DNA from: Clitopilus passeckerianus | Lineage: Eukaryota > Basidiomycota > Agaricomycetes > Agaricales > Entolomataceae | Assembly: GCA_944990035.1 (NCBI GenBank) | Contig: CALYLX010000128.1 | Location: 62,001 to 126,000, forward strand | Direction: 5' to 3' | DNA: 64,000 nucleotides | In this document: in pieces, positions 1-10,674 of the stretch | How the letters are laid out: every line of letters starts with the position of its first letter | Numbering within the stretch: the stretch's first letter is position 1 | Translations under genes and position numbers: made by a program | Notes under the pieces: model-generated | What the model was told of the DNA's origin: nothing | Databases searched by the model: none | Seen by the model: the letters and a program-made list of their open reading frames with translations, nothing else

Positions 1-1126
1 AATTAAATTACCCACGTTTGCCACACCAACAATGGCGACTGTGAGGGGTTTGGTGTCAGATTTTGCCTCGGCGTCTTTGGCTAGATGGTCCAGAACAGCA
101 TCCATTCCCCACGCATCGCCTGCAGAAATTTTTGCCTTTCCTTTTCCCTTCGTCTTTTGCTCGGGTTCGGCAGTTGGCAGGAAAGCAGATGATGATCTGA
201 AAGGCAATGTTGGGTGCTCTCCTCCCAGCTGAGTAGCCCATGCAGAGATGGCTTCACGGGGACACAAGTCTGGGAATGAAAATAAGTACGTTTAAAACAA
301 GGGCGCATGAGAACAAAGCCCCGGACCAATTTTATTGAGGAGGAGGAGCAATGGAGCACCCTCCTTTGCGGCAACCAATTCCTCCAGATGCGTGCTTCGA
401 AAGGATAATGGGTCTCTGGCATCGAGGACCTCAATAACCACGTCGGCCTCGTTGATGACGGCTTGTAGGTGGGACAAATCGCGATTGATGAGCATGGGGA
501 TGTCGTCTTCATCGTCTTCCTCGGTCTGTCTCCTTGGCGGAAGGACGGGAGATCGTCTTAGCATAGACAAGCCTCCTCGCACCAACACCTCCTATAGCAT
601 CGTTTCCAATCTGCAGGCCCGTGAGTTGCTCATCCTCCATTTCAACGTCTTCTCCAGTCGCCCCGTCCTCCATTGAGATTTCAGCACCTGAGCGAAGGCC
701 GTTTTTCTCCGCCTTTCGTCGAGCTTTTTCTTCTGATTCCTAATATTAATAAAGTTTGCGTCAAAGATAACAATATTGCAAGATGGGGGTGGCATTACCA
801 ATCTACGGGTCTCCGAAACTTCTGCAAGGATCTGGTCCTTGAAGGGGAAGTTGTTAGGAATTCCCGGATCCTTGGGAGTTTCTGCAGAGATGAACACTTG
901 TTTTAGTCTACAGTCTAAAGATTTCCATCAATTGTACGCACTTGACTTCCATTGTGTATTGTTCTTCGCAGCTTTCTTAGCCTTCTTTTTGCTTTCCCGC
1001 ACCTTGCGTTGAATCTTCTTGCGATCGTTCGTCGACCGACGATTGCTGGTCTCTGGTAAGTTCAGTTTAGTTCGCGTTCAGGCCTACTTGCTGTCCAAAA
1101 GTCCTACCTTTACGTATTCGAGGCAT
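1..1126 (-). CDS. NUG1: Nug1/GNL3-family nucleolar GTPase, 5' part (runs off the window)
   Basis: A circularly permuted GTPase used in 60S ribosome assembly and nuclear export. The start ATG at 1126 opens MPRIRK, and after an intron comes a very basic segment rich in RKK/KKAKKAAK, the GNL3 N-terminal nucleolar and RNA-binding region. Next come KDPGIPNNFPFKDQILAE (about 810-870), ADVVIEVLDARDPLSFRS (about 400-450) and the G4 motif NKID, split by an intron near 300. The G1 motif reads GVANVG at 1-40 and is cut by another intron. G4 before G1 is the permuted order typical of the YlqF/Nug1/Nog2 group. At least four introns are visible. The C-terminal half lies left of the window. Yeast Nug1, fission yeast Grn1 and animal GNL3L are the relevant homologues. 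The family is firm; which of the three is the exact orthologue is inferred. Confidence 0.88.
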
Positions 1127-1811
1127 CTTGACGCAGTAGTAGCAGAGCTAATGGTGAAGCTCGTTCGTACCTCGGCGATGGTCAACTCGAAAAATTCCAA
1201 ATTGGAAGTTTACGTAATGCACGGGCGCCAATTCAGAAGCTATTGCAAAATTCCTTCAAGCTCAAAATCTCATTGTATTGGAGACTACGTAGAGTGTACA
1301 AGGCGTAGATACGTTAAGCGACAGTGTTCATACGCCCCTCGAAAGAGCATGACATTCTGGCGGATTTACTCACCTAAACCGACCGAACTTTTGGTGAGAT
1401 AAGGCATAGCGCCCAGGGTCGCTTAGGTTGGGTCCTAATCTTCACATCGACCTTCTGTTGCCCGTAAGGCGAAGGGGTGGTGTATTGACCAACGACTTGA
1501 TTATTTGAAAGGGACTTTGCGGTCTTTCTTCCTTGGACTTGCAAATGTATGGCATTGGCGAACATAGAAACGGCTACTAGCAAACAGTCCAGGAATATTG
1601 TAACTTGAGAACTTGATTTTGATAAATGAACAGGATTCCATCTTCGCGAACCAACGCAAGTATGATGACTAGAGATATTTGAAGAAACTTGACGCGAGGC
1701 CTATACATGGATACATGTTGTGGTGCTTCATCATTGCATAACTGCCCTTGATCACTGAGCTTTTAAGGGAACGGCGACGAGTCATCAAACAAAGGAAGAA
1801 AAGTGCGACGT
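1127..1811. other. Intergenic DNA with no supported gene
   Basis: This stretch holds the upstream region of the GTPase gene and the 3' flank of the Tra2-like gene. Only short unsupported reading frames occur and none shows a recognisable motif. Part of it could be the 3' UTR of the Tra2-like gene. Confidence 0.5.
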
Positions 1812-2834
1812 TTACCAACGGTTGGCCTCATTGGATGGGGCACTGCCGGCTGGGGCCTCATAATCGCGCCGAGGGCTGCTTCCACGTGGTGGGCTTCGAG
1901 AATAGCTCCTGCGACGACGGTAATCCGGAGAATACCTTCCGCTACGAGGGGACTGCGGCGGTCGCGCCAATCGCGGTCACGGCCATAGTAATCACGATCC
2001 CTATCGCGGTCACCACGTCGGTAGTCCCTGTCACGGAGCGAGTCCCTATAAGAATCACGTTCGCCACGTGAATAGTGGGAGTCACGTTCGCGACCAGACC
2101 GGCGATGGCCCATGTATTCACCAGGAGTTGGGGCATGGGGACGTTCGGTAACGGAAAAATCAACACGAATCCTGCGACCGTTGAGATCCTGTTGTCAGAG
2201 TAAGACTTTGTTTGTTCCTGAAACGGCTTAAAGAAACTTACGATACCGTTCAACTCTTGAATGCAACGAGTAGCTTCTTCAACAGTAGACATTTTAATGA
2301 AGCCAAACCCTCTGGAACGGTTGGACTGTGATGTAACATGGCTAAGTCAGCGATTCACGCCTGAGAGGCATATCCACTTACCCTCTGGTCGTAGACGATG
2401 GTAACTTTCTCTACACGGCCGAATCGGCTAAATTCCTCATCGAGGTCGCGCTCCTGAGTGCGAATGCTGAGGCCGAAAACACCGAGCACGTTGCTTGGAG
2501 TTGGTGCCTGCTAGTTCTAGTAAGTCCCCGATGTTCAAGCTCAAAGCAAAATGACTAACGGCGGGAGCCTGAGGTGGCCTTCGAGGGGCAGGAGACCTTC
2601 GGCGGTAAGGGCTTCGGTAGCCGCTACCACCACCACCACCATTGCTGCGGGCGCCTGGGCTTCGAGAACGGGAACGACCGCGGGCAGGAGGTGGTGCATC
2701 ACGCTCGGCGGGTGCTGGCTGAGGTGCCGTATAGGCTTCAGAGTAAGGGTCGACGGGAGCAGCAGCAGGAGCGTCGTTATACTACGCGTCAAAGGTCAGC
2801 ATTTTGTCAACTGCTGGCATCACAAATTTACCAT
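1812..2834 (-). CDS. Tra2-like SR splicing regulator (RS-RRM-RS), frame broken in the C-terminal RS region
   Basis: An RNA-binding splicing regulator. The first coding exon is the ATG alone (2832-2834), followed by an intron at 2782-2831. Exon 2 encodes a Pro/Ala segment, then [13 protein letters not shown] and a Gly run. A single RRM follows: [20 protein letters not shown] (RNP2 region), then [16 protein letters not shown] (RNP1) and [12 protein letters not shown], split by introns near 2200-2260 and 2330-2380. [14 protein letters not shown] and a dense Arg-Asp repeat come next, the RS1-RRM-RS2 order of transformer-2 proteins. Near 1943-1952 the frame that carries the Arg-Asp repeat loses its character. 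A different frame continues with [18 protein letters not shown] and stops at 1812, and I find no phase-compatible intron to join them. Read literally, the first frame would run on to 1763. Family call firm; the exact C-terminus is not. Confidence 0.8.
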
Positions 2835-3174
2835 GATGGTTCAAGTTCAAGAGCTGTTTATGCTTGTTTGCCATCACCCTCTTTAAGTCATTTCAGGCTA
2901 AGCGCCCATGGAGACTCTTTCTGAAGTGTGGACAGTTTTGAGAGCTACCATGCTTTCTTTAGACATGGAAATACCCAGTTCAACATAGGAAGATAAAGAA
3001 CAGCAGACTTCTTTCCTTGCCATGTGGGTCACCGAGTTGAGAATCATCATCGATTTCCAATTCATCATCATTCCATTGAATCGGAGCTTGAACCCAAATT
3101 CACCAACTGCATAGTTCATCAAGCCTCGACACGGGACTAACAGACCTAAACACCTATTCCGGCAAGAAACCAAG
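2835..3174. promoter_or_regulatory. Shared divergent promoter region of the Tra2-like gene and eL18
   Basis: About 340 bp separate the start codons of two divergently transcribed genes, an SR splicing factor and a ribosomal protein. The region must hold both core promoters and both 5' UTRs. I see no clear TATA box. Bidirectional use is inferred from the geometry only. Confidence 0.5.
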
Positions 3175-4007
3175 ATGGTGAGCTCGCTGTCGGGGGTAGT
3201 GCTGAAGAACGCATTCTGACCATCTGCAATGTTTAGGGTATCGATCTCAAAGCCCACCACGTCAAGAAGGGTAACCGTACCGCTCCCAAGAGCGAGGATC
3301 CCTACCTCCTTCTCCTTGTGAAGGTGTGCAAGTTTCATCTGCCAGTTATGAACTCCACTGGACATCCGTTATCTAGCTCTACCGCTTCCTCGCCCGCCGT
3401 ACCGACTCCAAGTTCAACAAGGTAAACGATCACAAAGATTCGTCCGAAGATATACAATACTCATTTTCCAAATTAGGCCGTCCTCCATCGCCTTTTCTTG
3501 TCGAAAATCAACCGTCCTCCTATTTCCCTTTCACGGATACTCAAGGATACCGCCAACGCCACAGACCGCGAATCCAAGATCATTGTTCAAGTCGGCACCG
3601 TCACCGATGATGTCCGAATCACTGAGATCCCTAAACTCACTGTTGCCGCCCTCCGCTTCACACAAGCAGCAAAGGAGCGCATCTTGAACGCTGGTGGCGA
3701 GGTCTTGACTCTTGACCAGCTTGCTCTCAGGGCACCCACTGGTTCCAACACTATCCTTGTTAGGGGTGTGAGGAACTCGCGTGAGGCCGTCAAGCACTTC
3801 GGCATGGGTACGTCCAGCCATCTCCGTCTTTCAAGCAGGCTTATTGACCCCTTTCACAGGCCCCCACAAGCACAAGAAGCCATACACCATCTCCAAGGGT
3901 CGCAAGGTCAGTCGAGCCATGTATCCCAGATTCCCTCTGACTAAACGTTCCTCTACCAGTTCGAGCAAGGTCGTGGACGAAGAAAGTCTCGTGGCTTCAA
4001 GGTCTAA
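3175..4007 (+). CDS. RPL18: 60S ribosomal protein eL18
   Basis: A component of the large cytosolic ribosomal subunit. The gene has six coding exons: 3175-3177 (ATG only), 3237-3323, 3377-3421, 3477-3807, 3860-3906 and 3960-4007. Joined, they give [99 protein letters not shown] and [12 protein letters not shown]. It ends in [14 protein letters not shown] and [15 protein letters not shown]. This matches eukaryotic eL18 from end to end. Every junction is GT-AG and in phase. The gene is divergent from the Tra2-like gene. A long reading frame on the opposite strand (2898-3365) overlaps exons 1-2 and is only a shadow of this gene. Confidence 0.96.
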
Positions 4008-4590
4008 AAGCATCGATGCTGATTACACAGCTCGTGGCAGATACCGTGGTGGTAAACGGGCTCTCGATCGTTGCCTCCTTACACTATGCATATGTTATCG
4101 TTTCGTTAGCACTCATCATATGCACTCAGTCAAAAATAACATGGCATCAGAAATCTCTTTGCCTCGTTCAATTTGTAAGCCTTCAACGAAACCAACACCG
4201 GATGAGCAACACCCTTTCCTACTGTGGACCAATGGACTAGGTCTAGACTTGTAACATTTGAAAAGATTGCGAAGTCTCAACGGAGACGACCTTGATATCC
4301 GAAAGGTGAGAATGCCGCATACTTGCAAGGGAGAAGCCGCTCGATCACCATTCTTCTGGAAGGCACTACAATTGAAATAATGACTCTCAACCCACGGACC
4401 CCGATAGATGTGATGCCAGAGTACACTGTGGGTGTCGCAATCAAGTCATCTGAGCACAGGTTGTGCGTCTAGAGTGCTGGTTACGAAAGGATGCACAGAA
4501 TTGACGCCCAAAGAACACTATAAACGTGCCCTGTTGGTATCAAGACCATAGTGCCGCCTTTCTCCCCTGAAAAGCAACCACATTATCCTC
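4008..4590. other. Intergenic DNA between eL18 and the RBR ligase gene
   Basis: Holds the 3' UTR of eL18 and the promoter/5' UTR of the next gene. The last 40 bases before the ATG at 4591 are CA- and CT-rich, as in many fungal leaders. No coding or RNA signature was seen. Confidence 0.5.
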
Positions 4591-7500
4591 ATGTCTACTC
4601 CCTCCACAGCGCCAGCTGCATCCAATGCTACCAGAGCTCACAGACGACGGCAGCGTCGACCTCGACAAACCACTAACAATGCACCTACGACGGTAGCTGC
4701 ATCGGTAGATAACCAAGCCAATATGTCAAAACAGCCTTGCAGGCTTTTCCTCGCGGGAAATTGTCGATTCGGTGCTCGATGCAGGCATAGTCACGAAGCA
4801 GTAAACTCGGTGGGTTCAACTACACGGACTATCCTCAAATTCATCTAATCATTTCAATCTACGATAGGGGATTCAGCATGCTAGTAGATTAGCGCCTCAG
4901 CGAAATCAGGAGCCATTTCAGAGATATGGAATCAACATAGGTCATGGAAGGTAAAGTCGACGGTGTTCCTGTATTCCAAGAAAGCCTCTAAGTCGTTGCA
5001 TGGTGCAGCGATCCTCGTTCCGCAGTCTCCGCGACCATCGCAATTGATGGCGGCGAATCAATAGCCACGGCTCACCAATGGAGGCTTGATCAACCTGTTC
5101 TGCCAGCGCAGAAACGTAACGTTTGTTACGATTGGAAGAAAGGAAAATGTTTCCGTGGTTCCAAATGTCGATTTCTCCACGATGCCCCATCCCCACTTCC
5201 CACCACATCGGTCTCTAATGTGGCAGACCAGCCGCAAGCAAGCTCCAGTACAAATCCTGCTCAAAGTACGTCGGTCGTTGCAGACCACGCAGAGGCTCTC
5301 CATCGGGAGCAAGAGGAGCAAGAACGCAACCTGAAACGACTCGCCGAGAAGGCAATCATTAACGAGAGAGAGGCCTCTGTGGTAACTCAACACATCGTCC
5401 TCAAATCATCCCTCGTTACCTGCGGTTCAGGTATGGATGTACGCGGAATCGTCAGCGGGTTCGACCTGGCCAAAGTCATAATCCATAATTTCCCGAATTC
5501 AGCATCCCCAAAGGATGTCACCCTGCTATTTACCCAGCAAGGTCTTACCGAAGACCTCCTCCTCGTCAAGAACGCATTGCCTCCGAAAGCGCCAGGAACA
5601 AAGTCGTACGAGGTGCTTCTAGCCAAAGACGAGGCTCTGACGATATCTGCGGGCTTGGATGGTATCGACTTCGGAGATGCTATCCTAAAGTTTGAATATA
5701 ACGAGAATACTGCCTTCAATACCATGCAACAGAACGACGAAGATAGGAAGGATTCTATCATGGTTTCTTGGACCAAGCAGGCTCCCGACTCGGGCGTTTC
5801 CCCCGATCTTATCATCCAAGTAATGAGGGAATATCTGACATCACTGTATGGCGCGAGTCTGCAGGAAGTCAAGTTACTCTCCAAAGAGAACGCGGTTAAA
5901 GGCCTTGCTACTGCACGGTTGAGCAATGCAACCAACGTTCAAAGCGCCGTCATCAACCTCAGGAATAAACGCCTCCGTGGGGACCACCCTATCCTTCGAG
6001 CCTTCATCCCAGACCCTTTTCAGTTTTCGCTTGCTATACCCCTGCCGCAGTATCGTGCCCAGAAAGGTTTATGGGACTCCCTGGCCACAGATAACGGCAA
6101 GGATGGAACCCGAATCATAATAACAGAAGATAACAGGAACGAACGTGCTCGAATCCGCGTTCGAGGTCAAGATATCAAACCCATAGGTGCCCTCAAAGTG
6201 CGAATCGAGACCCTTGCAGCAGGGGAGCGGCTAGAGTCCACTCTCTACCATCAATCCTTCACTCGCCCATCCGGGCGCGCATTCTAGCGCGGATTCAAAC
6301 AGCGACGGGAGCATTCGTCCGATATGATTTCAGAACCAATGCTCTGAGGCTGTATGGCGATAATGGCACGAAGGAGGCAGCCCGACGTGTCATCTCCGCG
6401 GAAGTGGACCGTCTTGCATCCCTGGAATGGAATATCACGCTTCAACGCCAATCCGTCGGTTTCTTCATTCGAAGGGGATTAGCAACATTAAAGGAGATGT
6501 TGGGCGAGGATGCCGTCTCATTGAATGTTGCGTCTTGTCAACTCGCCTTGCGGGGAGGAGACGAGGCCCGACATGCATTGGACATGCTGCTAGAGCAGTC
6601 TAATGATCCATCGGCCTTAGCCTTCGAGGCCGACGGGGAGGAAATTTGTCCCATATGCTACGATAACGTTTCGAGCCCATTCACTCTGGCGTGCGACCAC
6701 GTCTACTGCACCGCTTGCCTCCGTCACTATCTTGTTTCAGCTACAGATTCCAAGCAATTCCCCTTGATCTGCATGGGGGACGAGGCGAAGTGCAAGGTTC
6801 CTATATCAATCCCGGTCATTCAAAGGTTCTTGACCAGGCAACAGTATAGCCACCTCGTTGACGTTGTCTTCCTCTCCTATCTCGAGCAACATCCACAAGA
6901 ATTCCGCTACTGCACGACCCCCGATTGCGAGCAGATATACCGTTGTAATGCAGGCATTGCACTCAAATGCCCTTCATGCTTCGCCGAAATCTGTTCATCC
7001 TGTAATCAAGAAGGGCATGAAGGCATGACATGCGAAGAGCGTCGACGCCAGCAGAATCAAGAAGAGCATCAATTTGATGACCCAGCCTGGCTAAATGAAC
7101 ATAGCATAAAGAGATGCCCATCCTGCGAATTCTATATCCAGAAGTCAGAGGGGTGTAACCATATGACTTGCCGATGTGGTGCTCACATTTGTTGGATCTG
7201 CACACAAGTCTTTGACGAAGCCACCGAGGTTTACAACCACTTACGCGACCAACATGGAGGTATTTACGACCACGATGCTCGACGCCAGAATGAAGACGAG
7301 CGCCTCGCTGCCGCTCTACAAAGGCAGGAACATCACCTTCAGCAAGCCCCGGAACCTTACGCGGGCTTAAGATTCGGCGACTTTGGTGCTCCTCAGGTAC
7401 AAGTCCCTGTATGGGGTCTTGCTGGAGTCCGGGAGGCAGAGGAACGGCAACGGGAAGCACGACGACTTGAAGAAGACAGGAGGAGGGCTGAGGAGGCGCG

Positions 7501-7741
7501 CCGGGCTGCAATTTGGCGTAACGCAGTTGCAGAGAACCAAGAAGAGGAGAGGCAACGCGAAGTCCGTAGGCTCGCAGAAGTGAGGAGGCGAACTCAGGAA
7601 GAGGCCGAACGTCGAGCTGCTGCCAGGCGTGCGGAAATGGCAGAATATCAGAGGCGGGTCGACGAAAGGCAGCGAGTTATGCGTGCACAGGCACAAGCTC
7701 GCAGAGAGAGTAACTCAGGTTGGGGATGCATCATCATGTAG
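4591..7741 (+). CDS. CCCH-finger RBR (RING-IBR-RING) E3 ubiquitin ligase with C-terminal CaaX box
   Basis: A predicted RING/HECT-hybrid ubiquitin ligase. The N-terminus is basic and low in complexity. A first CCCH finger follows (CRLFLAGNCRFGARCRHSH, about 4735-4795), then introns, and a second finger (CYDWKKGKCFRGSKCRFLH, about 5126-5182), both likely RNA-binding. A long middle domain ends in a stretch like the segment before the RBR in plant DEAH11/12-type proteins (GAFVRYDFRTNALRLYG; VGFFIRRG). RING1 begins CPICYD and contains CDHVYCTACL (about 6650-6720). The IBR carries CPSCFAEICSSCNQEGHEG. RING2 has CPSCEFYIQKSEGCNHMTC, whose GCNHM cysteine is the expected catalytic residue. An Arg/Glu-rich coiled coil precedes the C-terminus GWGCIIM, a canonical prenylation motif. 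At 6282-6287 the frame meets TAG, but homology continues at once one frame over, so about one base seems missing. Confidence 0.85.
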
Positions 7742-8457
7742 AACTTTAAGCTGAGTTAGATCTGCAAATACAATTACATCTTTGTATTCTCTGTAATTAT
7801 ATTGATTCATCCACGCATCCCCTTCAAATTTCAAGTTCGATGTAAACGGAAAAGGCTCGACTTTTTTTAGTTTATCTCTCTTTCCAAGAGTCAACGAATG
7901 GAACTCCATAGTTTGTTCAAGATTTTATTGAAGTGGTGCGATCCTAGTTGTTTAATGACCTCCTTGAATGATGATGTAGCTTCATCTGCATCTGGCAATG
8001 GTTCGGCGAAACTTCGTCTGCTTCGGAGAATATATACATGTCGTAGGGCTTGTTTGGGGTTTAAAAAGGATTTCAGTTGGTTGCATGTCTATTTTTTTTG
8101 CCCGGAACCTCTGCAAGCTGGGAAACAGGCTACCGACTGCTGCGATCATAGTCGTCGAGCTGGTCCAGAACATTTTCCAGAAGCTCTGAGGTCGTAAAGA
8201 CCCGTTTGCCTAGTGAAGATGACACGGCTTCCAATGATAGATGCAGGACATTCAAAAGTCTGAGAAGCTGAGCCAAATCTGAGGTGCGACCCGATTAATT
8301 ATTCGTATCTCTGCTTTCGTAACATTACATGGCTGCAAGAATAGTAACGATTCGCCCTTAACTAGAGTACAGTACAATAAAGAAATTATCCATATACAAC
8401 ATTTATATTGTCCTGGGTCAAACCCCGTACCAGTAAATTATCTTCTGCTTCAAGTGC
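7742..8457. other. Convergent intergenic region
   Basis: Lies between the 3' ends of the RBR ligase gene and the minus-strand low-complexity gene and should contain both 3' UTRs. It is A/T-rich near 7770-7870 and 8290-8410. No reading frame here has protein-like composition. Confidence 0.5.
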
Positions 8458-10097
8458 CTACATTCCGCCAGACCCAACCTTCGTATCTCCGGCCAAAGCT
8501 CTATCAACGATGTCAGATGTGGCATTACTCTGACCACCAGGAACATTCAAGAAGCGACCAGAGCCATCTCCAAGGCCACCTACACCATGACTATGCTCCC
8601 CAGTCCTCGCCATATTGTCCATACCAGCATGGGGAACCCCAACCGTGTCTCCTGTAACGGGATGTGTGACCCCACCAGCGGGAACAGTGCTCGCGTTGGC
8701 GGATGGTGCTGTTCCTCCTGCACCGATTCCCGCGAGGTTGGCTTCCCGACCTCCCAGCATGCTTCCGGGATTTTCGGGAGGGGTACCGTAGTGAGAGCTG
8801 GTAGGTCCTGAGCCCCTATTGCCGGAGGAAGATGTACCTTCGGTCTGGCGCATCGGCTCACGAACAGAGCCGCTACCGGGAATATTTCGGGTGTTCTGAG
8901 TAAAATGAGGCTGCCCAAGTCCAGATCCATAACCTGATGGATTTCCGCCGATAGTAGAGATGGGCTCATGGGTGGCAAGAGGAGAGGACTGGATAGGTTT
9001 CGCTTGTTCTCGAAGTTTTGACATGTCGTCGCCCTGATCAATGTGGGTTGGGTTGGCCTGGGACGCAGCAAGGTTTTGAACGTGCATAGCTTGAGGCTCG
9101 TTGGGGTAGCCTTGGCCCTGTATACCCTGAAGCTGAGTTGAGAGGTTTTGGCCGTCTTGGATGCCAGAATTAGAATCATGGGCTGGAAGGTTTTGACCGC
9201 TTCGAAGACCGTGATTGAGACCGTGAGCCCCGATGTGTGCACCTTGAGAGTTATCACGGGCTTCCATAGTAGAAGTGCCCTGAGCCGGTGCAAAGTTTGC
9301 GTTGTGTGGCGCAGAACCTGCCGTCATGCCCGGGCCGGAGTCATTGGTCGACTGTGGAACGGAACCCGGAGATTCATTAGTGTTGGACATTGGCTGCTCG
9401 GCGGCGAAATTCCTGGTCTGCCCACCCGCTGCAGATGTCGACCCTCCTCGGCCTGCTTGCTCAGCAGGGGCCGTCGCAAACCCCGTGCTGTGACCGGGCA
9501 CGGCAGCGGTTTCACCGCCCGCAACGCCAGGCGTCGACTTAATCTCCTGGAGTTGTTGGTTACGACCGGCCTATTTAGAGAGTGAACACACGGTGTACAT
9601 CTGCTATATGTGGGCGTACCTCATTATTCTTCTGGCTCCGAAGAGTAGTCTGAATCTGAGCCTTCTTGGCGTCGATGTCCTGTTGTAGCTTCATATCAGC
9701 ATCCTTGCGGGCCTGCAGTAAACCCTGTTAGAAGAGTGGTGATGTATGACTCCAAACTTGAATATTACCTGAAGCTTCTGCTCTGCATGCTGGACTGAAG
9801 TGGCCATGGTGTCGTGCTTCTGTGTCGCTTTTACCATCGCAGCATTGGCTGTACTCTCCTTCTTATTGACCTTTGCAAGCTTGCTTTCAGCTTTCAAAAC
9901 AGCCTAGCATAAAACTAATTGGTTAATTTGTCACAGGGATTGAATGATTGATATCTAACTTTATGTGCCTTCGCTTGCTGTTTTTCTGTGACTGAGAGCT
10001 CTTTCATTGCTTGCTTTAGCCTCTGTTCCTCTGTTTTCGACTCCTTGGCTACCTCTTTCTCTAGTTGCTTGAAGAGCTTGGGTGAGGTCGACGACAT
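8458..10097 (-). CDS. Coiled-coil plus Gly/Ser/Asn-rich low-complexity protein, unknown function
   Basis: I do not recognise a family. The start is MSSTSPKLFKQLEKEVAKES at 10097. The first exons give a highly charged Lys/Glu/Gln-rich helix (EEQRLKQAMKEL, KAESKLAKVNKKESTANAA, KDADMKLQQDIDAKKAQIQ) predicted to form a coiled coil. Introns fall near 9905-9960, 9725-9770 and 9572-9620. The last exon encodes about 340 residues rich in Gly, Ser, Asn, Thr and Pro with almost no hydrophobic clusters, ending TKVGSGGM. No signal peptide, membrane segment or cysteine pattern is visible. The composition, a charged helix plus a hydrophilic Gly-rich disordered tail, recalls LEA-like or hydrophilin stress proteins, but that is analogy only. 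The gene is convergent with the RBR ligase gene and divergent from the channel gene. Confidence 0.75.
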
Positions 10098-10674
10098 GGC
10101 GATGACTTAGGTGGGAGTAAGGTAGATAAATTAGGGGGTGAGTAGAGACAAGGGTGCCATTTGGTTTGAGACATTTTGGAATTCATTGCGAGACTGGGTG
10201 TACTCCTTTCCGAGTTATCGAAGCAGTCGCGATTCACAGATCACGGAGGTAAGTTGTTTATCAAAAGCCAAATCAATAAACAGGGAGGGGTGGTCGATTG
10301 ATCGCCGGACCAAGTGCCGGAGCCAAATTTAGTGCTTGAGGCGCCTGAAATCGAAATTAGTTACTGTTTGAAGTGAAAGACCCTGCAGAGAAACTCTATA
10401 CCAATGTACAGCATACTCATCCTCCCCAAGTCGTCGTTGAACAAGTCGTCGCTGTTGTTGGCGTTGGTTATGCGGATTTGGGGTGTGATCGACGGCTAAA
10501 ATGATGTTGCCAATGCCGTTATAGCAGGTGGAGCCTTTGAACTACGAAAATGCGAAATTTGCAGCTTGAACCGACTAACAGAGCCTTCAAGCGCTCGTCA
10601 CAACTATTAGTCGTCGCTGTTACCAGCGATCTCCAGTAACGTTGGGTTCATCACCCTCCGGGTCGCAGTGAACG
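10098..10674. other. Divergent intergenic region
   Basis: Upstream of both the low-complexity gene and the MscS channel gene. Contains both promoters; I see no coding content and no clear TATA box. Confidence 0.5.

Noticed and set aside
2898..3365. Minus-strand frame of 155 codons that looks like a gene between Tra2-like and eL18
   Set aside because: It overlaps the first two coding exons of eL18 on the opposite strand, whose spliced protein matches the family throughout, so the frame is a shadow.
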